Shown piece after piece: positions 54,145 through 62,943 of a DNA stretch of 64,000 nucleotides; position 1 is the stretch's first letter; each line of letters opens with the position of its first letter. This stretch comes from Marinomonas sp. IMCC 4694 (lineage in GTDB: Bacteria > Pseudomonadota > Gammaproteobacteria > Pseudomonadales > Marinomonadaceae). The position numbers and the translations under genes were made by a program. The stretch lies in assembly GCF_008122525.1 (NCBI RefSeq), contig NZ_VSRV01000001.1:2480001-2544000 (forward strand). The letters run 5' to 3'. The notes under the pieces are model-generated. The model was not told the DNA's origin. It saw only the letters and a list, made by a program, of their open reading frames with translations, and did no database searches.

Positions 54145-55707
54145 CTACTGTTTCATGCGCTCTGCGAGATTGCCTTGTTCGTAGGCCTCTTCTTCGATAT
54201 GACTGATGTTGATAACAATATTTTCAGCACGTTCAATGCTGTTAATACTCAAGGCATCCACTTCTTGCATTTTGTCATTCAGATCACGGGCAACACCCGC
54301 TTGCTCTTCAGAAGACACATTAATTTGTGCTGTCATTTCCACCACTTTCTTGATCGCTTCTTCAATATCACTCATTTTCTGTGCGACTTTGTGCACGCTG
54401 TCAACGCCTTCCTGAGCCACCATGGTGCCTTTATCGATGGTGTTTGTCACATCCAAGGTATTCTTCTTTAGCTCTTCGGTCATACTATGAATACTTTGCG
54501 TCGCATTTTGCGTACGAATAGCCAAGGCTCGCACCTCATCGGCCACTACCGCAAAACCACGACCCGCTTCACCCGCTCGAGCAGACTCTATTGCCGCGTT
54601 TAACGCCAATAAATTGGTTTGCTCTGCGATGCCACTGATAGAATTAACGACTTCATTGATGCTGTCGCTGCGTTCTGCCAAGATCGCCACTACTTTTTTG
54701 GCGTCGGAAATATCTTGGTAAACTTCACGCATCGTCTCACCGGTTTGCTGCGCCATCAAACGGCTCTCGCGAGACAAGTCACCGACCGATTGCGTCGCTT
54801 GCACCGCCACATGAACATGATCTGCAACATGCGTCACACTGGACAACAATTGCGAGCTTGCAGCGACCACTTCCTGAAAAGTATGGCGCTGTTTATTAAA
54901 GTTAGCCAAGTTTGTGGTCACACTCGCTTTTGCGCTCGATGCGCGAAGACGTAATTGCTGCGCACCTTCTTTTAAACGATAACGAAATGTATTGCCTGCG
55001 GCATCTTGGTGAATTTTGGCAAACTTGATCGCCGCTTTCATACCCACAGCGTTGCAATAGAGATATTGACCAATAGGATTATGAGACTCGTCTGCTAACC
55101 CCTCAACAACATGCTTTAGCGATTGGGCCTGATAATAATTAAGCCACATGCCTGACAGCGCTAAAATTGGCCCCGCCACCTGTAGCGCCAATACGTTAGA
55201 CATCAACCCCATCACGGCAAGCAATGCAAAACACACAAAAAGAGGCCACGACGCGTTACTTAAATAAGAAGCGATTTTTGTGCCTGCAGGCACCGGTGCT
55301 TTCCCTGCATTAATGCGATCATAAACCGATTGCGCATGTTGAATTTCTTCCCGTGTGGCCTTACGACGAACCGACTCATAACCCACAACACGACTTCCAT
55401 CAAGCAAAGGGCTGACGTGCGCACTTACCCAATAATGATCACCATTTTCACAACGGTTTTTCACTAAGCCCATCCAGCTTTTACCTTGCTTAAGGTTCAC
55501 CCACATGTCGGCAAACACCGCAGAAGGTACATCAGGGTGACGAATTACGTTGTGTGGCGCTCCTATCAAGGCATCGCTTTTGTAGCCTGCCACTTCACAA
55601 AAGTGATCATTGACAAAAGTAATACGCCCTTTAACATCCGTGCTAGAAACAAGAGAATAATGGCTTGGGAAATCATTCTCTTTGTTGGTGACTGGCATTT
55701 TTCGCAT
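54145..55707 (-). CDS. Aer-like methyl-accepting chemotaxis protein with PAS domain
   Basis: 520 residues. The N-terminal PAS domain (TDVKGRITFVNDHFCEVAGY, VIRHPDVPSAVFADMW, DHYWVSAHVSPLLDG) is typical of FAD-binding Aer-type sensors. Two hydrophobic segments follow (WPLFVCFALLAVMGLMSNVLA, VAGPILALSGMWLNY) and then a long signalling domain. The hairpin tip is GIAEQTNLLALNAAIESARAGEAGRGFAVVADEVR, with the QTNLLALNAAIEAARAGE-like core intact apart from A to S. It senses redox or energy state and signals through CheW/CheA, which are not coded nearby apart from cheW. Confidence 0.93.
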   Translation of the reverse strand: MRKMPVTNKENDFPSHYSLVSSTDVKGRITFVNDHFCEVAGYKSDALIGAPHNVIRHPDVPSAVFADMWVNLKQGKSWMGLVKNRCENGDHYWVSAHVSPLLDGSRVVGYESVRRKATREEIQHAQSVYDRINAGKAPVPAGTKIASYLSNASWPLFVCFALLAVMGLMSNVLALQVAGPILALSGMWLNYYQAQSLKHVVEGLADESHNPIGQYLYCNAVGMKAAIKFAKIHQDAAGNTFRYRLKEGAQQLRLRASSAKASVTTNLANFNKQRHTFQEVVAASSQLLSSVTHVADHVHVAVQATQSVGDLSRESRLMAQQTGETMREVYQDISDAKKVVAILAERSDSINEVVNSISGIAEQTNLLALNAAIESARAGEAGRGFAVVADEVRALAIRTQNATQSIHSMTEELKKNTLDVTNTIDKGTMVAQEGVDSVHKVAQKMSDIEEAIKKVVEMTAQINVSSEEQAGVARDLNDKMQEVDALSINSIERAENIVINISHIEEEAYEQGNLAERMKQ

Positions 55708-55838
55708 AAACGGCTCTCAATTCTAATTATTATGCCACCGATTTTAAAGTGACACCTTTTCATTCCCTATGTCTTAAATCAATAATAAGTCACAAAGGGC
55801 ACTTGTTATTATGATTAACAAAATACACCAATTAAACA

Positions 55839-57215
55839 CTAGTCGTCATCAAAATCTCGGTAAGCGTCAGGAGCAAGATCTTCAAAACGCGTATATTTAC
55901 CAACAAAGGCCAATCGACAAGTACCTATTGGACCGTTACGCTGCTTACCAATGATAATTTCCGCGATACCCTTATGAGGTGTATCTTCATGGTACACCTC
56001 ATCGCGATACACGAAGGAAATCACATCCGCATCCTGCTCGATCGCACCTGATTCACGTAAATCTGAGTTTACCGGACGCTTGTTCGGACGGTTTTCTAAG
56101 CTACGGTTAAGCTGAGACAGAGCAACAACGGGGCACTCCATCTCTTTCGCTAGTGCTTTAAGAGAACGTGAAATTTCCGAGATTTCATTAGTACGACCTT
56201 CGGTAAAACCTGGAATCTGCATCAACTGAAGATAATCGACCATGATCATAGCAACACCACCATGCTCACGCACAATACGCCGCACGCGAGAGCGCATCTC
56301 GGTCGGACTGATGCCACCCGTATCATCAATAAAAAGCTTACGATCTTTCAGCATTTTTACCGCTGACATCAGCTTGTCCCAGTCCTCTTGAACCAATTGA
56401 CCCGAACGCATTCGAGTTTGATCAATTCGCCCCAAAGACGACAGCATACGCATCATGAGCTGTTCAGAAGGCATTTCCAGACTGAACACAATCACCGGCT
56501 TGTCACTAATCATGGTGGCATTTTCTACCAAATTCATTGCAAACGTGGTTTTACCCATCGAAGGACGACCCGCCACAATGATAAGATCGGATTTCTGCAT
56601 CCCCGCCGTCATGGCATCCAAATCTGTAAACCCCGTACTCAGGCCGGTAATCGCACCATCTTGATGATACAACTCATCGATTTTATCCACCGTCGCACTG
56701 AGAATGTCAGCCGCAATTCTAGGACCGCCTTTTTTGCTACCGCCCTCAGCGATTTGAAAGATTTTTCGTTCAGCCTCATCCAATACTTCCGCCGCGGTTA
56801 ATCCTTCTGGATAAAAAGCACGGGCAGAAATATCGTTTGTGGTAGAAATGAGACGACGTAGAATAGATCGCTCACGAACAATATCAGCGTAAGAGCCTAT
56901 GTTTGAGGCGCTAGGAGTGGCTTGCGCTACCTCAATTAAATAGGCCATTCCACCGATGGATTCCAAATCACCGCGTTTGTCTAATCGCTCACCAATGGTC
57001 ACCACATCGATCGGCTCAGATTCATCGGCAAGTCGAGCGATAACCGTAAAGATGAGTTTGTGCTCAGGACGATAAAAGTCATCCGCGATAACCAACTCAG
57101 AGACTTTTTCCCATGCCTCTGGGTCGAGCATCAAGCCACCCACAACAGAGCGCTCAGCCTCAATTGAATAAGGCGGCAATTTAATAGAAGCGACTTCGGA
57201 ATCATGTAGTTGCAC
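55839..57215 (-). CDS. dnaB: replicative DNA helicase DnaB
   Basis: 458 residues. The N-terminal domain (PYSIEAERSVVGGLMLDPEAWEKV) and linker precede the RecA-like motor. Walker A is IIVAGRPSMGKTTFAMNL, Walker B is VAMIMVDYLQLMQIPG, and VALSQLNRSLENRPNKRPVNSDLRESGAIEQDAD is motif H3/H4 with the Arg finger region. It unwinds DNA at the fork. It follows rplI after a terminator, 142 bases away. Confidence 0.97.
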   Translation of the reverse strand: MQLHDSEVASIKLPPYSIEAERSVVGGLMLDPEAWEKVSELVIADDFYRPEHKLIFTVIARLADESEPIDVVTIGERLDKRGDLESIGGMAYLIEVAQATPSASNIGSYADIVRERSILRRLISTTNDISARAFYPEGLTAAEVLDEAERKIFQIAEGGSKKGGPRIAADILSATVDKIDELYHQDGAITGLSTGFTDLDAMTAGMQKSDLIIVAGRPSMGKTTFAMNLVENATMISDKPVIVFSLEMPSEQLMMRMLSSLGRIDQTRMRSGQLVQEDWDKLMSAVKMLKDRKLFIDDTGGISPTEMRSRVRRIVREHGGVAMIMVDYLQLMQIPGFTEGRTNEISEISRSLKALAKEMECPVVALSQLNRSLENRPNKRPVNSDLRESGAIEQDADVISFVYRDEVYHEDTPHKGIAEIIIGKQRNGPIGTCRLAFVGKYTRFEDLAPDAYRDFDDD

Positions 57216-57272
57216 GCAAAATACCCACAGAAAAACAATAAAAACACAGAAATATTAGCTTATCATGCTAAT

Positions 57273-57308
57273 AAAAAAAGGGCATCTCACAAAGCAAGAT
57301 ACCCTTTT
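57273..57308 (-). terminator. Rho-independent terminator of rplI
   Basis: On the minus strand, AAAAGGGtATCT and AGATgCCCTTTT pair with a nine-base loop and run into TTTTTT. It lies about 50 bases after the rplI stop, separating the ribosomal protein operon from dnaB. Confidence 0.8.
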
Positions 57309-57357
57309 CATATGCGTGAAAGACTTGCGTCTTTCTTAAGCAATTTGCGAAAGCAAA

Positions 57358-57810
57358 TTACTCAGCGATTACAGACAAAGTCACCGTTACAACCACTTCA
57401 GAATGAAGCTGAACGTCTACTTCGAAAGAACCTGTGTGACGAATCGCACCTTCTGGAAGGCGGATTTCTGCTTTTTCTACCGCAACTTGCGCAGAGATAG
57501 CATCAGCAATATCACGAGTACCGATTGAACCAAAAAGCTTACCTTCATCACCTGCGTTGGCCGCGATAGTGAAAGTTTTACCTTCTAATGTCAAAGCACG
57601 AGCTTCTGCAGCGTTTTTACGCTCTGCCGCTTGCGCTTCTAGTTCAACACGACGCTCTTCAAAGCTAGCCAAGTTAGCTTTAGTCGCCATTACAGCTTTT
57701 TTATTCGGAATCAAAAAGTTACGAGCATAACCTGGTTTGACAACTGCAAGGTCACCAATACCGCCTAGCTTGTTTACTTTGTCGAGTAGAATAACTTCCA
57801 TCTCGATCAC
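57358..57810 (-). CDS. rplI: ribosomal protein bL9
   Basis: 150 residues. The N-domain signature MEVILLDKVNKLGGIGDLAVVKPGYARNFLIP is clear, followed by the long helix (VELEAQAAERKNAAEARAL) and the C-domain GKLFGSIGTRDIADAI. It begins 10 bases after the DUF2232 gene. Last gene of rpsF-rpsR-DUF2232-rplI. Confidence 0.97.
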   Translation of the reverse strand: MIEMEVILLDKVNKLGGIGDLAVVKPGYARNFLIPNKKAVMATKANLASFEERRVELEAQAAERKNAAEARALTLEGKTFTIAANAGDEGKLFGSIGTRDIADAISAQVAVEKAEIRLPEGAIRHTGSFEVDVQLHSEVVVTVTLSVIAE

Positions 57811-57820
57811 CTCTAATTAA

Positions 57821-58684
57821 TCATTCGCTATCACTTGAGTTGGACGCTTTACCTCGGATCCTCGAACGAATATCCACAAAACTGTCAATCACGCAAAGCA
57901 TGACCAAAATATTTGCAAAGTACACGTTTAGTACAAAGAACCCCACAAGATAAAATGCAATCAGTCCAACAACCCCAATTTCTTTTTTTGCTAGAACACC
58001 GTGTATCAGAGCAAGCCCCGGCAACACCAACGCAGGAATTGCCGCTTGGGAAAACACAGAAAAGGATCCACCAAGGCTTTCACCAATAAGAACCATTCCA
58101 CCCAAAACCAAACTAAACGCTATTGGTAATCTTAACTGATGAAACTCAGTGCGTAATCCACCTGGATTGTAGAGTCCTGCTTGCCATTTCCTTGCCAAAA
58201 ACAAGGATACAATCGCAATCACCACTTGGAAAATGGATATCGCCACCACCGCCTGGCTGAAAATTAATTCTCTATCAGGGCTTTCAACGTCTTCAGATAG
58301 TAAGACTTTTTGAACTAACGTTACCGCCATATCCAAAACATCTGCCATTAGAATGGGTTGAAACAAAGTATTAAAAACGGCCAGAAAACTGCCCGCTAAC
58401 AACACCCAACTCCACGATGTAGTTGACCTGAGCAAGCAACCCAACAACATCACATTAAACAAGACCATCAGTGCCGTTGCATCACCTTGGATTATCCACA
58501 GCACAAGTGCTGGCAAACAACCCCAAACTAATACCGGTATTCCTTCTTTTACACCTTGACGAAGCACCACCAATCCTAAGATCGCAGCGGCTAACCAAAA
58601 CATCATAGGGATAAGACCAAACACCATCACACCAATAATGGCATTCAGACGTTTTTTCATTACCCATTTAGCTAAACCGCTCAT
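57821..58684 (-). CDS. DUF2232-like membrane protein
   Basis: 287 residues with about eight membrane helices and no charged motif of known function. A DUF2232/YybS-like membrane protein is normally coded between rpsR and rplI in pseudomonads and relatives, and this position is the main evidence. The stretch ELIFSQAVVAISIFQVVIAIVSLFLARKWQAGLYNPGG is typical. Role unknown. Confidence 0.82.
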   Translation of the reverse strand: MSGLAKWVMKKRLNAIIGVMVFGLIPMMFWLAAAILGLVVLRQGVKEGIPVLVWGCLPALVLWIIQGDATALMVLFNVMLLGCLLRSTTSWSWVLLAGSFLAVFNTLFQPILMADVLDMAVTLVQKVLLSEDVESPDRELIFSQAVVAISIFQVVIAIVSLFLARKWQAGLYNPGGLRTEFHQLRLPIAFSLVLGGMVLIGESLGGSFSVFSQAAIPALVLPGLALIHGVLAKKEIGVVGLIAFYLVGFFVLNVYFANILVMLCVIDSFVDIRSRIRGKASNSSDSE

Positions 58685-58705
58685 AAATGTGCTTCTTCCA
58701 ACCTA

Positions 58706-58936
58706 TTAATTAAAATGGCTGTCAGTGTAAGGAAGTAAAGCAATATAACGAGCGCGTTTGATCGCAGTCGCTAGCTGACGCTGGTAACGTGCCTTAGTGC
58801 CAGTAATACGGCTAGGAACGATTTTACCCGTTTCAGTGATGTAACCTTTTAGTGTGTCTAGATCTTTGTAATCGATCTGTTTAACGCCTTCTGCTGTAAA
58901 GCGGCAGAATTTACGACGACGGAAAAAACGAGCCAT
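58706..58936 (-). CDS. rpsR: ribosomal protein bS18
   Basis: 76 residues: FFRRRKFCRFTAEGVKQIDYKDLDTLKGYITETGKIVPSRITGTKARYQRQLATAIKRAR-type sequence, essentially the standard S18 with its conserved RRRK-C segment and RYQRQL core. It pairs with S6 on 16S rRNA. It starts 23 bases after rpsF. Confidence 0.98.
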   Translation of the reverse strand: MARFFRRRKFCRFTAEGVKQIDYKDLDTLKGYITETGKIVPSRITGTKARYQRQLATAIKRARYIALLPYTDSHFN

Positions 58937-58959
58937 GAGTGTCTCCTAATAAAAATAAA

Positions 58960-59364
58960 TTAATCTTCAGATTCTTCAGATACGTCTTCAGAATTATCGT
59001 TATTACGCTCTTCACGCTGAGGAGCTGGACGACGATCTTCACGACCTTCAGAAGCTTTAATAGGAGATACGTCAGTCACCGCATCTTTGCAACGAATCAC
59101 CAAGTTACGAATGATGGCATCGTTGTAGCGGAAAGTGTCGTTTAATTCAGACAAAACACTATCAGAACACTCAATGTTCATAAGAACATAGTGTGCTTTG
59201 TGAATTTTGTTAATTGGGTAAGCTAGTTGACGACGGCCCCAATCTTCAAGACGGTGAACTTGACCACCATCTTCAGTGATAAGATTCGTGTAACGCTCTA
59301 CCATTGCTGGTACTTGTTCGCTTTGATCTGGGTGAACCAGAAAGACGATTTCATAATGACGCAT
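58960..59364 (-). CDS. rpsF: ribosomal protein bS6
   Basis: 134 residues: MRHYEIVFLVHPDQSEQVPAM, EDWGRRQLAYPINKIHKAHYVL, and a C-terminal tail that becomes very acidic (NNDNSEDVSEESED), the part trimmed or extended by RimK in enterics. GGAGAG precedes the ATG. First gene of the operon. Confidence 0.98.
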   Translation of the reverse strand: MRHYEIVFLVHPDQSEQVPAMVERYTNLITEDGGQVHRLEDWGRRQLAYPINKIHKAHYVLMNIECSDSVLSELNDTFRYNDAIIRNLVIRCKDAVTDVSPIKASEGREDRRPAPQREERNNDNSEDVSEESED

Positions 59365-59396
59365 TTAAGCTCTCCTTATGGATTCTAGTCTCTACG

Positions 59397-59445
59397 CTCC
59401 CCCTGTTACGAAGCCTTGAGACAAGGAGTATAGATTTACAGGGAG
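59397..59445 (-). promoter_or_regulatory. structured rpsF leader, possible S6:S18 binding site
   Basis: On the minus strand CTCCCTGT (59445-59438) pairs with ACAGGGGGAG (59406-59397, two extra Gs). Inside, CCTTG and CAAGG make a small hairpin with a 3-base loop. The structure would sit at the very 5' end of the rpsF mRNA. Autoregulatory S6:S18 sites occur in rpsF leaders of many bacteria; whether this is that motif is an inference. Confidence 0.45.
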
Positions 59446-59449
59446 GCGC

Positions 59450-59479
59450 ATTATATAGCACGAATGAACATCAAGTAAA
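59450..59479 (-). promoter_or_regulatory. rpsF operon promoter
   Basis: On the minus strand TTTACT (59479-59474), an 18-base spacer and a perfect TATAAT (59455-59450). The predicted start is near 59443, giving a leader of about 78 bases. Confidence 0.6.
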
Positions 59480-59652
59480 CGAATTCAATCGTCCAAGCCG
59501 CAATCTATTCAACAAACGCCATTCATTGAACGGTATCTTGCTAAACAGCAGCATCCAAATGACATTGTCGATAAAATATTTTACAGGTCCATTTTTAGTC
59601 AATAGAATCGGGACCCATGGCTACCCCCTAATAATTTACGGATACGGACATC

Positions 59653-60378
59653 ATGAAAAAAACCCTTTCTCTTCTGCTTCTGTCCACCCCCTTTATAGCG
59701 CAAGCCGATGTCACTATTGGTGTGCTTGGCATGACATCACAGTCCATCTACTCAGGGGTGGACACAAGCACAAAATGGCTTCCAAATATCAGCTATGAAG
59801 GTGAGCATTTATACTTTCGCTATCCTGATATTGGCTACCGCCTAACGCCAAAACGCGCTGTGCAAAGCTTCGCAATAGGTTTGTCTTACGACCCGGCAGC
59901 GTTTGATCCAAGTGACTCTGATAATTCAGACATACAAGCACTAGAAGAAAGAGACGACGCGGCTCTTGCCTTTGCCAGCTATCGCTTAGGGCCCATCTCA
60001 GCCAAGTTGGCACAAGATGTCAGCGGTGCACATAATGGCTTTACTGCGCAAATCGGGGTCGGTTATCCAATCCCAGCGGGGAACTGGAAATTCATCCCAA
60101 CGATTTCATACCACTATGTAGACGCTAATATGAGTCAGCATTTGTATGGCGTCTCTCAAAGCGAATCCACCAGCACTGGCGGTGCAATAGCGGCTTACAC
60201 ACCAGGGTCAACATCCCATATAAAATATGGCGTCAGAGGCTTTTACCCCTTTTCAGAGCGCTTACAATTAATTATTAATGTGAGCCATACTCGATACAAC
60301 AAGGACATAGTAAGCAGCCCCATCGCGGAAAACGACCGGGTTACCTCAGTCTTGGCAGGCATTAATTTTTCTTTTTGA
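59653..60378 (+). CDS. MipA/OmpV-family outer membrane protein
   Basis: 241 residues. A signal peptide (TLSLLLLSTPFIAQA, then DVTIG) and a beta-barrel pattern of alternating strands follow; the protein ends in VLAGINFSF with the C-terminal Phe needed for outer membrane assembly. YRLTPKRAVQSFAIGLSYDP and GPISAKLAQDVSGAHNGFTAQIGVGYPI are characteristic of MipA/OmpV. The family includes scaffold and porin-like proteins; its specific role here is unknown. It faces away from the rpsF promoter across a 288-base gap that holds that promoter and leader. Confidence 0.88.
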   Translation: MKKTLSLLLLSTPFIAQADVTIGVLGMTSQSIYSGVDTSTKWLPNISYEGEHLYFRYPDIGYRLTPKRAVQSFAIGLSYDPAAFDPSDSDNSDIQALEERDDAALAFASYRLGPISAKLAQDVSGAHNGFTAQIGVGYPIPAGNWKFIPTISYHYVDANMSQHLYGVSQSESTSTGGAIAAYTPGSTSHIKYGVRGFYPFSERLQLIINVSHTRYNKDIVSSPIAENDRVTSVLAGINFSF

Positions 60379-60423
60379 TCATCATCCGCGATTACGCTTA
60401 TAAAGCGATTAGGAACTGGCAAT

Positions 60424-61329
60424 ATGAATACGCTTTCTAGCAACACTCAAGCCATGCTGTACGGGCTTGGTGCGGTTTTATTATGGTCCACCGTCGCTAC
60501 CGCGTTCACTCTTTCTTTGCGGCACTTTTCGCCAACGCAGTTATTGCTTGTGGCCAATATTGTTTCGCTACTTTTTTTAACATCCCTGATTGTGATGAAG
60601 GGCGAATGCAAAGCACTGCTCTGTGAGATCAAGCTTTCTTGGAAAGCGTCCTTCTTGTTGGGTGCGATCAACCCTTTTTTATATTATTTGATTCTGTTGC
60701 AAGCCTACAACACCTTGCCAGCACAAGAGGCACAAGCCATTAATTACACTTGGGCGATCATGCTGAGCTTTATGGCCGTGCCCATCTTAAAGCAACGCTT
60801 AAAACCTGCCGATTACCTCGCGGCGGGGGCCTGTTATTTTGGCGTTTTGTATATATCGACTCGTGGCAACATCGATACATTGGAGTTTTCTAATGTGACG
60901 GGGGTCGGATTCGCGCTCTTCAGTACTATTATTTGGGCGATGTATTGGCTACTCAACACCAAAGACACACGCCCTAGCATTATTGGCCTCACGCTCAATT
61001 TTGCTTTCGCCTTACCTATCGTGTTGACCTATGCCGCCATCACGGGCGAACTAAGCCATTGGGACCAAGGCGGGCTATGGGGTGCGGTGTACATTGGGTT
61101 ATTTGAAATGGGGCTCAGCTTTGTGCTCTGGAATAGAGCCATGAAATTGACAACCAACGCAAGCCAAGTCGCTAACTTGATTTTCTTGTCGCCTCTACTG
61201 TCTATTATCTGGTTGTCGCAGTTTGCCGGTGAGCCTATTTTACGCTCCACACTCATTGGATTAGCTTTCATTCTTGCTGGGCTTTTTGTTCAAAACTGGT
61301 CAAAAAGAACAAAAAAAACTACTCTATAG
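60424..61329 (+). CDS. EamA-family (DMT) transporter, first copy
   Basis: 301 residues with ten membrane helices in two EamA repeats. The first repeat starts AMLYGLGAVLLWSTVATAFTLSLRHFSPTQLL; the second is near GVGFALFSTIIWAMYWLLNTKD. LGAINPFLYYLILLQAYNTLPAQEAQAINYTW is typical of RhaT/EamA exporters. The substrate is unknown, probably amino acids or metabolites. It is followed after 8 bases by a second EamA gene. Confidence 0.9.
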   Translation: MNTLSSNTQAMLYGLGAVLLWSTVATAFTLSLRHFSPTQLLLVANIVSLLFLTSLIVMKGECKALLCEIKLSWKASFLLGAINPFLYYLILLQAYNTLPAQEAQAINYTWAIMLSFMAVPILKQRLKPADYLAAGACYFGVLYISTRGNIDTLEFSNVTGVGFALFSTIIWAMYWLLNTKDTRPSIIGLTLNFAFALPIVLTYAAITGELSHWDQGGLWGAVYIGLFEMGLSFVLWNRAMKLTTNASQVANLIFLSPLLSIIWLSQFAGEPILRSTLIGLAFILAGLFVQNWSKRTKKTTL

Positions 61330-61337
61330 GACACATC

Positions 61338-62231
61338 ATGCCAGCTTTTGCTTATTTACTCCTGCCCATTTTCTTCTGGTCTGGCAATTACATTTTAGGA
61401 CGAATGACACTCTCCAGTGGTATTGACCCATTTTCGATTTCTTTTTTACGCTGGAGCCTCGCTTGCTTACTTATCTTGCCTTTTGCCTATAAAAAACTCT
61501 GGTTAGAAAAGCAGATCATCGCCAAAAACTGGCCTTTACTCATGCTATTTGGTTGGCTGGGCATCTGTAATTACAACCTATTCTTATACATAGGCCTGTC
61601 TTCCACCACCGTCACCAACGCCGTGCTATTAAATTCCATTATGCCGATGATGATACTGATTACCGCGCGGTTATTATTGGGCAATAAAACGTCTTGGCTA
61701 CAAAATGCTGGCATTATCATATCAACTGCGGGCGCGGTCACCATTGTCAGCCGAGGCAGTTTAGATACTTTTTTACACCTTAGCTTTTCTCGCGGTGACC
61801 TATGGATTATTGCCGCGGCCGTAAGCTGGGCAATTTACTCGGTGATGATTATTAAACGGCCTAAAGGTATGTCGTTACTCGGCTTTTTTGCCTGTACCGC
61901 TTTAATTGGCACGGCTTTTCAAGCACCGCTTTTCTTTCTTTTTGGTACCAGCACCCTGTCAGAGTTTACCTTCAGTAACTGGGCCGCAATTATCTACATG
62001 GGAATTTTTGCGTCCATTGGCGCCTTTTTATGCTGGAACATTGGCATTCAGAAACTCGGGGCTCCCACCGCTGGGCATTTTATTCACTTATTACCGGTGT
62101 TTAGTATTGGCTTGTCTGTCGTGTTTTTAGAAGAGCAATTACTCAGCTTTCATTACCGTGGTATCGCGCTGATTTTTACCGGAATTTTTGTGGCAACCGT
62201 ACTGAACAAGCGCCAAAAAAGAGGCTTTTAA
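61338..62231 (+). CDS. EamA-family (DMT) transporter, second copy
   Basis: 297 residues with ten helices: FAYLLLPIFFWSGNYILGRMTLSSGIDPFSISFLRW at the start and DLWIIAAAVSWAIYSVMIIKRPKG opening the second repeat. It differs from the upstream copy, so this is not a recent duplication. The two genes are close enough to be one operon. Whether they act together is not known. It converges with thiQ, leaving 16 bases between stops. Confidence 0.9.
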   Translation: MPAFAYLLLPIFFWSGNYILGRMTLSSGIDPFSISFLRWSLACLLILPFAYKKLWLEKQIIAKNWPLLMLFGWLGICNYNLFLYIGLSSTTVTNAVLLNSIMPMMILITARLLLGNKTSWLQNAGIIISTAGAVTIVSRGSLDTFLHLSFSRGDLWIIAAAVSWAIYSVMIIKRPKGMSLLGFFACTALIGTAFQAPLFFLFGTSTLSEFTFSNWAAIIYMGIFASIGAFLCWNIGIQKLGAPTAGHFIHLLPVFSIGLSVVFLEEQLLSFHYRGIALIFTGIFVATVLNKRQKRGF

Positions 62232-62247
62232 TCGGCGTAGAGATCCC

Positions 62248-62943
62248 TTACCTGCTGGCACCACCGAGATAACGTGAAAAATGCCCATGATCCTCGCCTG
62301 ACAAAACAGACACTGGCTCATGTGCAACAATCTGCCCATGCTCAATCAAAATAACATGCCCGCCAACGAGGCTTGCCTCTTGCGGCAAATGCGACACCAG
62401 CAACGTAGTCAACCCTAATTCCAGCGTCACTTGATTGACCAAATGCAACATCTCTTCCCTTAACGACGGATCAAGGGCGCTAAAAGGCTCATCCAACAAT
62501 AAAATCGGTTTTTGACGAACCAAAACACGGGCAATCGCTACGCGCTGCGCTTGGCCGCCAGACAAAGCGTGTGGAAAACGCGTTTTTTTATCCACAAGCT
62601 GAGTTTTTTCTAACGCCCACTGCACTTTCTCTTGCTGTTTGCGAGTTAACTTAAGGGACGGTGATAAGCCAATCGCGACATTTTGCCAGACGGTCAATTG
62701 CGGAAATAAATTATCACTTTGAAACAAAGTAGAAACAGGACGTTGGTAGGCAGGTAAAACCAACAATGATTCGCCTCGAAATTCCAGCCCTCCTCGCCCA
62801 GTTAAAAAACCACCCAGCAAAGACAACAGCGTACTTTTCCCCTCGCCACTCCCCCCCAACAAAGTGGTGACACCGGGAGCAATGTCCACACAGTAACGAG
62901 CGTGAAAATTATCCCAATCGTATTGCAGATCAATGTTTAACAC
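62248..62943 (-). CDS. thiQ: thiamine ABC transporter ATP-binding protein ThiQ
   Basis: 231 residues from the GTG at 62943, preceded by GGAGGAAC 5 bases upstream, overlapping the thiP stop by 14 bases. Walker A is LLGGSGEGKSTLLSLL, the signature is HALSGGQAQRVAIARVLV, Walker B is ILLLDEPFSALD and the switch is LLVSHLPQEA. It energises uptake of thiamine and its phosphates with ThiP and ThiB. The assignment rests on the ThiP-like neighbour. Confidence 0.9.
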   Translation of the reverse strand: MLNIDLQYDWDNFHARYCVDIAPGVTTLLGGSGEGKSTLLSLLGGFLTGRGGLEFRGESLLVLPAYQRPVSTLFQSDNLFPQLTVWQNVAIGLSPSLKLTRKQQEKVQWALEKTQLVDKKTRFPHALSGGQAQRVAIARVLVRQKPILLLDEPFSALDPSLREEMLHLVNQVTLELGLTTLLVSHLPQEASLVGGHVILIEHGQIVAHEPVSVLSGEDHGHFSRYLGGASR

